Shown in pieces: positions 1 through 6,278 of a stretch of DNA of 6,278 nt. How positions within the stretch are numbered: the first letter of the stretch is position 1; every line of letters begins with the position of its first letter. The stretch spans positions 1 through 6,278 of the forward strand of contig CAJUHQ010000161.1 of the NCBI GenBank assembly GCA_910586095.1. The letters run 5' to 3'. Source of the stretch: an uncultured Lachnospiraceae bacterium. Its GTDB lineage: Bacteria; Bacillota; Clostridia; Lachnospirales; Lachnospiraceae. The position numbers and the translations under genes are program-made. The notes beneath the pieces are model-generated. The model saw only the letters and a program-made list of their open reading frames with translations, ran no database searches and was not told the origin of the DNA.

Positions 1-395
1 TATGGAGTTGTGGGAAAGTCTGTTTGCAGAATGTGGGAAAGCTGCACTTTAGCTCACTTTCTATCAGATTGTTTTCTCTTCCTGTCTATTGCATAAAATT
101 TTTAACAAAGTCCACTGCGCATATGGGATTTTATAATAAATTCATATCATGTAATGCCTAAGATGTCTTATACCATTGCAGGCAATATGTTTTAGTACAT
201 TTCTTTATGTTTCATATCGTACAGAATAACAGAATGGTTGTAAATCCCAACAATGATAAAATGCAAAAAGAGAGGATAAGTTACCTATTTTAAATATTTA
301 CAAATTTAATCACAAACGACTCATTTAGATAATGACCAACTACAGTACTTAAAGAATCATTGTGTAGCAAACTAAGAAAGAATTGCATAGATAAT
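1..395. other. AT-rich intergenic region, no supported gene
   Basis: No convincing gene is visible on either strand. Bases 2-52 read as a 16-residue peptide ending in TAG and could be the extreme C-terminus of an upstream gene, but this is too short to identify. The rest is AT-rich with frequent stops in all frames. A perfect TATAAT lies at 132-137 but lacks a well-placed -35 partner. The octamer TTCATATC occurs twice (141-148 and 211-218) exactly 70 bases apart, which may be chance. No CRISPR repeat, tRNA-like fold or clear intrinsic terminator was seen. It is most simply the upstream flank of the cas operon. Confidence 0.6.
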
Positions 396-425
396 TTAAC
401 AGCGAAGGAGAGAATCGGCTATACT
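396..425 (+). promoter_or_regulatory. Candidate sigma-A promoter of the cas operon
   Basis: TTAACA at 396-401 (one mismatch to TTGACA) and TATACT at 420-425 (one mismatch to TATAAT) are separated by 18 bases. Transcription would start near 432 and give an A-rich leader of about 75 bases before cas3. The -10 box lies within a short inverted repeat, CTATA-cta-TATAG (419-431), and ACTATATAGT at 423-432 is itself a perfect palindrome, so an operator here is possible but unproven. The call rests on sequence match and position only; AT-rich DNA gives such matches by chance. Confidence 0.4.
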
Positions 426-492
426 ATATAGTCAGAAAATGGTAAAATAAAACGAAAGATAAGAAAAAAATTATAAATATTGACAAAAGTAG

Positions 493-499
493 AAGGAGA
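493..499 (+). promoter_or_regulatory. Ribosome binding site deciding the cas3 start
   Basis: AAGGAGA lies 7 bases before the ATG at 507. The in-frame TTG at 480 has no Shine-Dalgarno match upstream, so this site favours the ATG and removes nine residues from the longest reading frame. Confidence 0.8.
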
Positions 500-506
500 A
501 CGATAT

Positions 507-2936
507 ATGGTCGCACATATTTCAGAAGACGGGAAAAATAGAGAAGAGTCTGTGGCACAACATACAAAAAAGACCACATTTTTGTGCGAAAAGAAGGGGG
601 CACAATGTGGACTTTCTAAGGTGTTATCACTGTGTGGTATTTTTCATGATATGGGGAAAAACAAACAGAAGTTTGATGAGTATATCCATGCGGACAAGGC
701 AGTCAAACAGTCGTTAAAAGGGACAATCGCCCATGCATCGACAGGAGCAAAGTATATCTATGATCTGCATCAAGATAGTGTGGGCAGTAGAAAATATATG
801 GTTGAGATGATTTCCTATGCAGTGGCTGCTCATCATGGCTTATTTGATTGTGTAGATATTGATCAATCAGATCTTTTTTTCAAAAAAATAGACAAGGTTG
901 AAGACTATGAGGAGGCATGTACTCATGCAAAACAAGACTATTTGCAGGACTATGATCTCAATGCCATTTTTGCGGAAGCATCTTGTGAATTTGATGCAGT
1001 CTGGAGTAAGATCAAAGAATTATTCGACGAATTAAAATCGTTGCTAAGATCTAGACAACTAGAAAATCCTAGAGAATTGTTGAGTAATAACAAATTATTC
1101 TGGCTTGCATGTTTGCAGCGGCTTATATTGTCTATCCTTATTGATTCGGATTGGGAAGCAACATCAGATTTTATGGAGGATATTGATACTGAGTCAAAAA
1201 TAGCTGTATGGAATACAAAGAAGATTTTTGAGAAAGCAACCCAAAACTTTGAAGCATATATGCAAAAAAAGAGACAATCTATTCAAGTTTCAGAATTGAC
1301 AGAAAAAGAAAAGAGGATTTTTGAAGCGCGAAATACTTTGCAAAAGGAATGTAGACAGTTTGCTAAATATCCTGCGGGAATCTACTGTCTGCCAATTCCT
1401 ACGGGTGGCGGAAAGACACTGAGTAGTCTTGCTTATGCCTTAGAATATTGTAGACAGCATCCAGAAACTGAGCGCATTATTTATGTATCACCATATATTA
1501 GCATTACAGAACAAAATGCACAGGTATTTCGAGATGCAATTGGCATGGATCAATGGATTTTAGAACATCATTCGTCTGTAGTTAGGAGTGAAAACACAGA
1601 GAATGAGGACTATAGAGAAAATAAATGTGCAAGGTATGAGATTAATTGGGAGGAGCCCTTTATCTGTACCACATTTGTGCAATTGATGAATACTCTTTTT
1701 TCGGACAAGAGTGAGTCTATACGACGCATGCACAGACTTGTCAATTCGGTGGTCATTATCGATGAAGTGCAATCGATGCCAATCAAGTGTGTTCATACTT
1801 TTAACTCTATGATAAATTTTTTAAATAAAGTATGCAACACCAATATTATTTTGTGCACTGCTACACAACCAACATTAGAGGAGGCACAATGCCCTATTTG
1901 TTATAGTGAACCAAAGTACATGATTAATCAAGCTACAGAATGGTTTAGACAGTTTGAACGCGTAAAAATTGAACCCCCCAGAAAGGGACAAAAGTATACA
2001 TTTGAAAGTCTTGCTGCCGAAATTTCGCAACAGATTATAAATGTTCAATCGATTCTTGTGGTTCTAAATACAAAAGCATCTGTAAAAAAGTTATATGATC
2101 TGTTGCAGGCACAACATATTCCTGTTGCATATCTCACAACAAATTTATGTGCTGCACATAGAAGTGATAAGATTGAAGAAATCAAAAAAATTCTTGCAGA
2201 CAGACAAAAACCAATAGTAGTGGTCAGTACCAATTTGATTGAGGCAGGGGTAGATATTTCGTTTGAATGTGTGTATCGTTCTATGGCGGGATTAGATAGT
2301 TTGGCACAGACTGCGGGACGATGCAACAGAAATGGAGAGTTAGATTATGGAGTGATTCACTTAATTATGCTGGATGGTGAAAATACTGGTAATATGGAGG
2401 AATTGCAACAAAGTATCCGAACTGTACAACAGGTATTGTTTGCGTATGAGGATAGTGATAAACGTGATAGCCTTCTTATGCCTAAATGGATGGAGCAATA
2501 TTATAAAAAAATATACATTCATGAATCAGACAAAATGAATTTTCCGCTCAAAGAGTTAGATACCAACATCCTAGAGCTTTTATCTACAGGATTTGAACTA
2601 GAAGAAAAGAGACATTATATGAATCAGGCATACAAGACAGCGGGACAAAACTATAGAGTCATAGATGAGTATTCGTTCGGAGTCATTGTGCCATACAAAG
2701 AGGGAACCAAACTTATAGAATCACTTCAAAGTGCATCCAATTTGACGAGTATCAAAACGGCTGTACGGCAAGCACAGCGCTACACGGTCAATGTCAAAGA
2801 AAGTCAACGCAAGAAATTGGATGGATTGATACAGCCAATAAGTGATATATTTCCCAATCTTTATATGGTGGCAGCGCCTGGTGCATACAATTTGGATTAT
2901 GGGATTACGCCAGAATGGGATACGTTAATCATATAA
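507..2936 (+). CDS. cas3: CRISPR-associated nuclease/helicase Cas3, type I-C
   Basis: Cas3 is the effector of type I interference: it is recruited to target-bound Cascade, nicks the displaced strand with its HD domain and unwinds and degrades DNA using ATP. The 809-residue protein begins with an HD domain showing His19, His47-Asp48 (in FHDMGK), His76, His109-His110 and Asp213/Asp215, matching the metal ligands expected of Cas3 HD nucleases. The SF2 helicase follows: Walker A PTGGGKT (298-304), a YVSPYISITEQ motif (about 326-336), the DEAH-type box DEVQ (419-422), CTATQPT (450-456), a motif V stretch with STNLIEAGVD (574-583) and motif VI QTAGRCNR (601-608). About 200 residues form the C-terminal part. 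HD and helicase are fused in one chain, as usual, and the length fits the family. The ATG at 507 was chosen for its Shine-Dalgarno site. First gene of the operon; all catalytic residues look intact, so it should be active. Confidence 0.97.
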   Translation: MVAHISEDGKNREESVAQHTKKTTFLCEKKGAQCGLSKVLSLCGIFHDMGKNKQKFDEYIHADKAVKQSLKGTIAHASTGAKYIYDLHQDSVGSRKYMVEMISYAVAAHHGLFDCVDIDQSDLFFKKIDKVEDYEEACTHAKQDYLQDYDLNAIFAEASCEFDAVWSKIKELFDELKSLLRSRQLENPRELLSNNKLFWLACLQRLILSILIDSDWEATSDFMEDIDTESKIAVWNTKKIFEKATQNFEAYMQKKRQSIQVSELTEKEKRIFEARNTLQKECRQFAKYPAGIYCLPIPTGGGKTLSSLAYALEYCRQHPETERIIYVSPYISITEQNAQVFRDAIGMDQWILEHHSSVVRSENTENEDYRENKCARYEINWEEPFICTTFVQLMNTLFSDKSESIRRMHRLVNSVVIIDEVQSMPIKCVHTFNSMINFLNKVCNTNIILCTATQPTLEEAQCPICYSEPKYMINQATEWFRQFERVKIEPPRKGQKYTFESLAAEISQQIINVQSILVVLNTKASVKKLYDLLQAQHIPVAYLTTNLCAAHRSDKIEEIKKILADRQKPIVVVSTNLIEAGVDISFECVYRSMAGLDSLAQTAGRCNRNGELDYGVIHLIMLDGENTGNMEELQQSIRTVQQVLFAYEDSDKRDSLLMPKWMEQYYKKIYIHESDKMNFPLKELDTNILELLSTGFELEEKRHYMNQAYKTAGQNYRVIDEYSFGVIVPYKEGTKLIESLQSASNLTSIKTAVRQAQRYTVNVKESQRKKLDGLIQPISDIFPNLYMVAAPGAYNLDYGITPEWDTLII

Positions 2937-3030
2937 GTTATAAAAAGTAGAGTTATAGGATGTTATATTTTGTCACCAATGATAATAAAGCCGTATTTGG
3001 TAAGATCAAACAATAGAAAAAGAAGCAAGA

Positions 3031-3035
3031 AAGGA
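3031..3035 (+). promoter_or_regulatory. Ribosome binding site deciding the cas5c start
   Basis: AAGGA ends 8 bases before the ATG at 3044. It abuts and overlaps the alternative in-frame ATG at 3035, which therefore lacks a usable site. This favours the start at 3044, three residues shorter than the longest frame. Confidence 0.6.
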
Positions 3036-3043
3036 TGGTGGGC

Positions 3044-3793
3044 ATGCAAAAACCAAACAGTATTGAGTATTGTGTATATGGACGATATGCATTATTTACA
3101 GATCCTTTGTCAAAGGCAGGTGGTGAGAAATGCAGCTATCAGATCCCTACATATCAGGCTCTAAAAGGAATAACCGAATCCATTTACTGGAAACCAACGA
3201 TTACATGGGTGATTGATGAATGTCGTATTATGAATCCAATACAGACAGAATCCAAGGGAATACGACCAATCAAATATAGTGGCGGAAATGATTTATCGTA
3301 CTACACTTATTTGACAAAGGTGAAGTATCAGGTCAAAGCGCATTTTGAATGGAATGAGAATCGCGAGGATTTGGCGCAAGATAGGAATGAAAACAAGCAT
3401 TACGACATTGCAAAAAGAATGTTAGAAAGAGGAGGGAGGCGCGATATTTTTTTAGGTGCGCGAGAATGTCAAGGATATGTGGAGCCTTGTGTATTTGGTG
3501 AGGGGAAAAGTGCATACGAGGACATAGATAAATTATCCTTTGGCATTATGGTGCATGGAATTACCTATCCCGATGAGGCGGTCAGAAAGGAAGAGAAAGG
3601 GAAAATGACAATACGACTTTGGAATGTGCAAATGATAAAGGGAGTATTACAGTTTCCGCGTCCTGAGGACTGTACAATCAGACAAGTTCTGCGAACTGCA
3701 AAGCAAAGATCTTTTGTGGCCCAAAAGAATTTTGAAGGATTACAAGAATTTGAGGGAGGTGACATGTTTGGCATGGTTAAAGACATTAGCTGA
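3044..3793 (+). CDS. cas5c: Cas5c (Cas5d/Csd5) crRNA-processing endoribonuclease
   Basis: In type I-C, which lacks Cas6, this Cas5 variant cuts pre-crRNA within the repeats and then remains bound to the crRNA 5' handle in Cascade. The 249-residue protein opens with a family-typical block, VYGRYALFTDPL (11-22), followed by GGEKCSYQIPTYQALKGI (26-43) and TESKGIRPI (68-76). Tyr48 (in SIYWKP) and Lys118-His119 (in NKHYDIAKRML) align by context and spacing with the Tyr/Lys/His catalytic set described for Bacillus halodurans Cas5d. FLGARECQGYVEP (136-148) is the conserved central block. It follows cas3 after 107 bases that contain no clear terminator, so it is probably co-transcribed. Its last 26 bases overlap cas8c, implying translational coupling. 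The start at 3035 would add three residues. Processing activity is inferred from the intact residues. Confidence 0.95.
   Translation: MQKPNSIEYCVYGRYALFTDPLSKAGGEKCSYQIPTYQALKGITESIYWKPTITWVIDECRIMNPIQTESKGIRPIKYSGGNDLSYYTYLTKVKYQVKAHFEWNENREDLAQDRNENKHYDIAKRMLERGGRRDIFLGARECQGYVEPCVFGEGKSAYEDIDKLSFGIMVHGITYPDEAVRKEEKGKMTIRLWNVQMIKGVLQFPRPEDCTIRQVLRTAKQRSFVAQKNFEGLQEFEGGDMFGMVKDIS
3754..3762 (+). promoter_or_regulatory. Strong ribosome binding site of cas8c, inside cas5c
   Basis: GGGAGGTGA is close to a perfect anti-16S match and lies within the cas5c coding region. Its GGAGG core ends 8 bases before the TTG at 3768 in the cas8c frame. An ATG at 3764, only 4 bases after the core, is in the cas5c frame and would encode just the last nine residues of Cas5c. 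Confidence 0.8.
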
Positions 3794-5696
3794 GACGTAT
3801 GATGTCTATGCAAGTTTGGCGGGAGTTGAAAAAAATGAGCAGGCAATATTGCTTCCTATTTCCCATTCGACAGCAACTGCACAGATTGAAATAACAATTG
3901 ATAGGAAAGGAACATTTCAGGAGGCTAGAAAGCTGGATAAAGGAAATGATGCGATTACAATCATTCCAGTGACAGAGGATTCGGCGGCTAGAAGTAGCGG
4001 TATTGCCCCCCATCCATTATGTGATAAGCTTTGTTACATAGCAGGAGATTATACAGAATATACAGGAGACAATAAGGAAAAATATTTTGAGGCCTATATA
4101 GAACAATTGCAAGATTGGGTAGAGTCTGAGCATACACATTCGATGATACAAGCCATATATGAATATATTAAAAGAAAATCATTGATACAAGATTTAGTAT
4201 CTAGTCAAGTGTTGGAATTGGATGACGAGGGAAAACTTACAGATCGTACCAAAATTCAAGGATTGGGGCAAACAGGTGCTATGGTACGATTTATTGTCTA
4301 TGGAACAGAAAATCCGAATGAGGTATGGAAAAATCAAACGTTATATCAAAAATATGGTGATTATTATCAACAAAAATTAGGAGAGAAGAAGTTGTGCTAT
4401 GCATCTGGAGAGATCGAAGCATGTTTAGACAAACATCCTTCAAAAATACGCAATAGCGCTGATATGGCAAGATTGATTTCGGCAAATGACACATCGGGTT
4501 TTACCTATCGCGGAAGATTTACATCAAAGGAACAGGCAGTCGGGATTGGCTATAATACCTCTCAGAAAGCACACAATGCTCTACGATGGCTACTTCAAAA
4601 ACAAGGATACACACGTGACGGAGCAGCAATTGTTTGTTGGATGGCAAACAGAACAATGCAAGTTCCCAATGTGATGAAAGATTCGATTAATGCGTATCAT
4701 GGGATTGATGACTTCGATATGGATTTTGACACAATTGATACCGTTGTATCTAAGAATACCAATAAACAAGATACTGGCAAGTATTTTGCAGAGCAGTTTA
4801 ACAAGGCTGTCAATGGTTATGCCACAAAAATAAAGGTAAATGATAAAGTAGCGATCATTGCACTGGATTCCTCCTCAGAAAATAAAGGGCGACTCTCTGT
4901 TGTGTATTATGATGAGATGGGCGGAAAACAGTATATGGATGCCATTTTAAACTGGCAAAATCATTGCAAATGGCGTAGGAGTGTAAAATTAGAACGGGCA
5001 GAGGAAAAGAAGGATAAGATTACTTGTGAATGTTCGCCATCTCCTAGAGAAATGGCACTTGCAGCATTTGGTACACAGCGTTCAGAATGGTTAGAGGCAG
5101 ACAGTAAACTAATCAGAGCTACAATCACGCGGTTGCTGCCATGTATTACTCAGGAGAAAGTTAAGATTCCAAAGGATATCATCACGGCAGCGGTAAGGCG
5201 CGCGTCAATGCCACAGACGATGAGTGAGGGCGTATGGTACAATGATGTACTGTGCGTAGCATGTGCGATGATACGATTTAATTATAAGGAGGAGGAACAC
5301 AAAGATATGGATAATTTTCTAACGGACAATGCAACTGAGCGAAATGTTTTGTTTGGAAGACTGTTGGCAGTGTATGATTACATGGAACGAAGGGCCATGT
5401 TTGAGAAAGATGAAACAGGAAAAATAAAAGAAAGTCGTATGACCAATGCAAAGCGTTACTGGAATGCATACAGCAGCAGACCTGCAAAAACAGCAAAAAC
5501 AATCAAACAGAATCTGATTGTTTATGAAAGAAAATTAAATGGATATGAGCTTAAAGAATTTGAAGAGTGGGAATGTGAAATTATGACACAGTTAGGAAAC
5601 GGATTTGATAATACTGCATTGTCTGAAAAATATTTACCAGGATATTTTTTGCAGTTAGATGAAATGAAAAAAGCGTTTCAGAAAAAGGAACAATAA
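3768..5696 (+). CDS. cas8c: Cas8c (Csd1) large subunit of type I-C Cascade
   Basis: Cas8c is the large Cascade subunit that recognises the PAM and helps open target DNA. The 642-residue protein starts MAWLKTLAETYDVY, matching the usual Csd1 opening of a Trp-Leu/Ile-x-x-Leu helix. Conserved Csd1 blocks are visible: PHPLCDKLCYIAGDY (81-95), VRFIVYG (173-179), SGEIEACLDKHPSKIRNSAD (213-232), ISANDTSGFTYRGRF (237-251) and IGYNTSQKAHNALRWLL (260-276). Length is normal for the family. The start is most likely TTG at 3768, because the Shine-Dalgarno at 3754-3762 is well placed and no in-frame ATG lies near it; the longer frame from TTG at 3714 has no such site and adds residues unlike the family. 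It overlaps cas5c by 26 bases. The last 129 residues also form the separately translated Cas11c (see that entry). No frameshift or missing block was seen. Confidence 0.95.
   Translation: MAWLKTLAETYDVYASLAGVEKNEQAILLPISHSTATAQIEITIDRKGTFQEARKLDKGNDAITIIPVTEDSAARSSGIAPHPLCDKLCYIAGDYTEYTGDNKEKYFEAYIEQLQDWVESEHTHSMIQAIYEYIKRKSLIQDLVSSQVLELDDEGKLTDRTKIQGLGQTGAMVRFIVYGTENPNEVWKNQTLYQKYGDYYQQKLGEKKLCYASGEIEACLDKHPSKIRNSADMARLISANDTSGFTYRGRFTSKEQAVGIGYNTSQKAHNALRWLLQKQGYTRDGAAIVCWMANRTMQVPNVMKDSINAYHGIDDFDMDFDTIDTVVSKNTNKQDTGKYFAEQFNKAVNGYATKIKVNDKVAIIALDSSSENKGRLSVVYYDEMGGKQYMDAILNWQNHCKWRRSVKLERAEEKKDKITCECSPSPREMALAAFGTQRSEWLEADSKLIRATITRLLPCITQEKVKIPKDIITAAVRRASMPQTMSEGVWYNDVLCVACAMIRFNYKEEEHKDMDNFLTDNATERNVLFGRLLAVYDYMERRAMFEKDETGKIKESRMTNAKRYWNAYSSRPAKTAKTIKQNLIVYERKLNGYELKEFEEWECEIMTQLGNGFDNTALSEKYLPGYFLQLDEMKKAFQKKEQ
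5286..5295 (+). promoter_or_regulatory. Internal ribosome binding site for cas11c within cas8c
   Basis: AAGGAGGAGG matches the anti-Shine-Dalgarno strongly. The second GGAGG core (5291-5295) ends 11 bases before the in-frame ATG at 5307, a slightly long but workable spacing. The bases also encode Lys-Glu-Glu of Cas8c, so coding constraint may explain part of the match. Confidence 0.65.
5307..5696 (+). CDS. cas11c: Cas11c small subunit, nested in-frame in cas8c
   Basis: In type I-C systems the small Cascade subunit is translated from an internal start near the 3' end of cas8c; several copies line the belly of the complex and stabilise the R-loop. Here an ATG at 5307 (Met514 of Cas8c) follows a strong Shine-Dalgarno and gives a 129-residue protein ending at the cas8c stop, close to the roughly 120-130 residues known for this subunit. 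It is charged and predicted mainly helical, and the block FGRLLAVYDYMERRAM about 15 residues in resembles the GRLxAV-type helix at the start of the Csd1 C-terminal domain. The sequence shows the start site; separate translation is inferred from the family. No other nearby in-frame start has a comparable site: the ATG at 5268 lacks one. Confidence 0.75.
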   Translation: MDNFLTDNATERNVLFGRLLAVYDYMERRAMFEKDETGKIKESRMTNAKRYWNAYSSRPAKTAKTIKQNLIVYERKLNGYELKEFEEWECEIMTQLGNGFDNTALSEKYLPGYFLQLDEMKKAFQKKEQ

Positions 5697-5709
5697 ACAT
5701 AGCAAACCA

Positions 5710-5738
5710 ATTGTAAATACAATAAAGATATTTGCAAT
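5710..5738 (+). other. Imperfect hairpin between cas8c and cas7c
   Basis: Bases 5710-5719 can pair with 5729-5738 to give a 10-base-pair stem with one G-U pair and a 9-base loop. It sits in the 65-base gap after the cas8c stop and 11 bases before the cas7c ribosome binding site. It is AU-rich and has no following U-tract, so it is not a good intrinsic terminator. It could be an mRNA processing or stability element separating cas7c from upstream genes, but function is inference and AT-rich DNA folds easily. Confidence 0.35.
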
Positions 5739-5749
5739 GTAGTAGAAAT

Positions 5750-5754
5750 GAGGA
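5750..5754 (+). promoter_or_regulatory. Ribosome binding site of cas7c
   Basis: GAGGA ends 7 bases before the ATG at 5762 and fixes the start. The match is shorter than those of cas8c and cas11c. Confidence 0.65.
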
Positions 5755-5761
5755 AAAAAAT

Positions 5762-6278
5762 ATGAGTGAATTTACAAACAAAATTGATTTTGAAGTTTTA
5801 GTAATGGTAAAAAATGCGAATCCAAATGGTGATCCACTAAATGGAAACCGACCACGCGAAACATATGATGGATATGGTGAGATTTCTGATGTATGCATCA
5901 AGAGAAAAATTAGAAACAGATTACAGGATATGGGAGAAGCAATTTTTGTGCAGAGCGACGAGCGTTCTGATGATGAATGTAAAAGTCTTGCGGACAGGGC
6001 AAAGAGTAATGCAATCATGCAAAAAGCAGTAAAGGATAAAGATAGGGATGCATATGCAAAGGAAGCATGTAAGACGTGGATAGATGTGCGCAGTTTTGGA
6101 CAAGTGTTTGCTTTTAAGGATGATAGTGTATCCGTAGGTGTAAGAGGGCCTGTGTCTATTCATTCTGCGTTTAGTGTATTGCCTATAGCCATTAACAGCA
6201 TGCAGATTACAAAAAGTGTCAACAGTGAGACAAAAGAGAAAAAGTCTTCTGATACAATGGGAATGAAGCATAAGATCT
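5762..6278 (+). CDS. cas7c: Cas7c (Csd2) Cascade backbone subunit, cut by window edge
   Basis: Cas7c is the repeated backbone subunit that binds the crRNA spacer along its length; about seven copies assemble per complex. The window holds 172 codons plus one base, open to the edge, against roughly 280-300 residues for the family, so the C-terminal third or more is missing only because the window ends. Visible hallmarks are the N-terminal strand leading into NANPNGDPLNGNRPR (18-32), DVRSFGQVFAF (108-118), VGVRGPVSIHSAFSVLPI (125-142) and the start of a GMKHK block (167-171), all in the order expected for Csd2. The ATG at 5762 has a ribosome binding site and no competing in-frame start. It follows cas8c by 65 bases including a possible hairpin, the usual neighbour order for type I-C. 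Confidence 0.95.
   Translation, partial: MSEFTNKIDFEVLVMVKNANPNGDPLNGNRPRETYDGYGEISDVCIKRKIRNRLQDMGEAIFVQSDERSDDECKSLADRAKSNAIMQKAVKDKDRDAYAKEACKTWIDVRSFGQVFAFKDDSVSVGVRGPVSIHSAFSVLPIAINSMQITKSVNSETKEKKSSDTMGMKHKI

Noticed and set aside
2..52. Reading frame open from the left edge that ends in TAG after 16 residues, possibly the tail of an upstream gene
   Set aside because: Too short to identify, and another frame is also open from the left edge through about base 158. Nothing in the sequence decides between them.
404..441. GAAGGAGA resembling a ribosome binding site upstream of cas3
   Set aside because: The next ATG (439) reaches a stop after three codons, and the site lies before the predicted transcription start.
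480..509. TTGACA at 480-485 with TATATG at 504-509, resembling a promoter
   Set aside because: Transcription would begin inside cas3 after its start codon, and the region is better explained by the ribosome binding site and ATG.
909..1035. GAGGAGG with ATG at 925 opening a 36-codon frame inside cas3
   Set aside because: It overlaps the conserved HD domain in another frame, and its product shows no recognisable composition or motif.
1878..1906. Strong internal GAGGAGG with ATG at 1889 inside cas3
   Set aside because: The ATG is out of frame with cas3 and opens only five codons. It arises from Glu-Glu codons and serves as a caution for reading such sites.
2960..3016. An 18-codon reading frame in the gap between cas3 and cas5c
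   Set aside because: No good ribosome binding site, and a frame of this length is expected by chance in a 107-base gap.
3430..3458. Purine-rich AGGAGGGAGG inside cas5c
   Set aside because: No start codon lies at a workable distance; the nearest GTG is about 16 bases on. It encodes a Gly/Arg-rich conserved stretch of Cas5c.
3884..3892. GATTGAAAT, resembling the 3' end of many CRISPR repeats
   Set aside because: It is a single nine-base match inside cas8c coding sequence, with no repeat body and no second copy.
5581..6271. Long reverse-strand reading frames across the end of cas8c and cas7c
   Set aside because: They run opposite to clearly recognisable Cas8c/Cas11c and Cas7c coding sequence and show no recognisable protein features.
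6273..6278. Window ends exactly on AGATCT, a BglII site, suggesting a cloned fragment end
   Set aside because: The same six bases occur several times inside the window (for example near 870, 1046 and 3708), so the match at the edge is not informative.

Overview
The window carries the interference half of a type I-C (subtype Dvulg) CRISPR-Cas operon, with every gene on the + strand in the canonical order cas3 - cas5c - cas8c (with a nested cas11c) - cas7c. The DNA is AT-rich, arginine is often AGA, Shine-Dalgarno sites are strong and purine-rich, and one gene starts with TTG. Together with the protein style this suggests a low-GC Bacillota host, most likely a gut-type Clostridia/Lachnospiraceae relative. 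That placement is inference from composition only; no marker gene is present.

Layout. Bases 1-395 hold no gene I can support. A plausible sigma-A promoter (396-425) precedes an AT-rich untranslated leader. cas3 (507-2936) encodes an HD nuclease fused to an SF2 helicase, with all key motifs visible. After a 107-base gap comes cas5c (3044-3793), the subtype's crRNA-processing endonuclease, with its Tyr/Lys/His catalytic set intact. cas8c (3768-5696) overlaps the end of cas5c by 26 bases and probably starts at TTG. Near its 3' end a strong internal ribosome binding site and an in-frame ATG (5307) mark a nested gene for the small subunit Cas11c (5307-5696). A 65-base gap containing an imperfect hairpin leads to cas7c (5762 to the window edge), the backbone subunit, cut off after 172 codons.

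How the genes work together (family knowledge). Cas5c cuts the pre-crRNA at its repeats and stays on the 5' handle. Several Cas7c copies coat the spacer. Cas8c recognises the PAM and opens the duplex, and Cas11c copies line the belly of the complex. Cas3 is then recruited to nick and degrade the target. Adaptation genes (cas4, cas1, cas2) and the repeat array normally follow cas7c and are expected just beyond the right edge; no array lies in this window.

The system is a known type and looks intact as far as it can be seen. I found no new defence system. The most interesting points are the nested cas11c start, the unusual translation start of cas8c, and the hairpin before cas7c.
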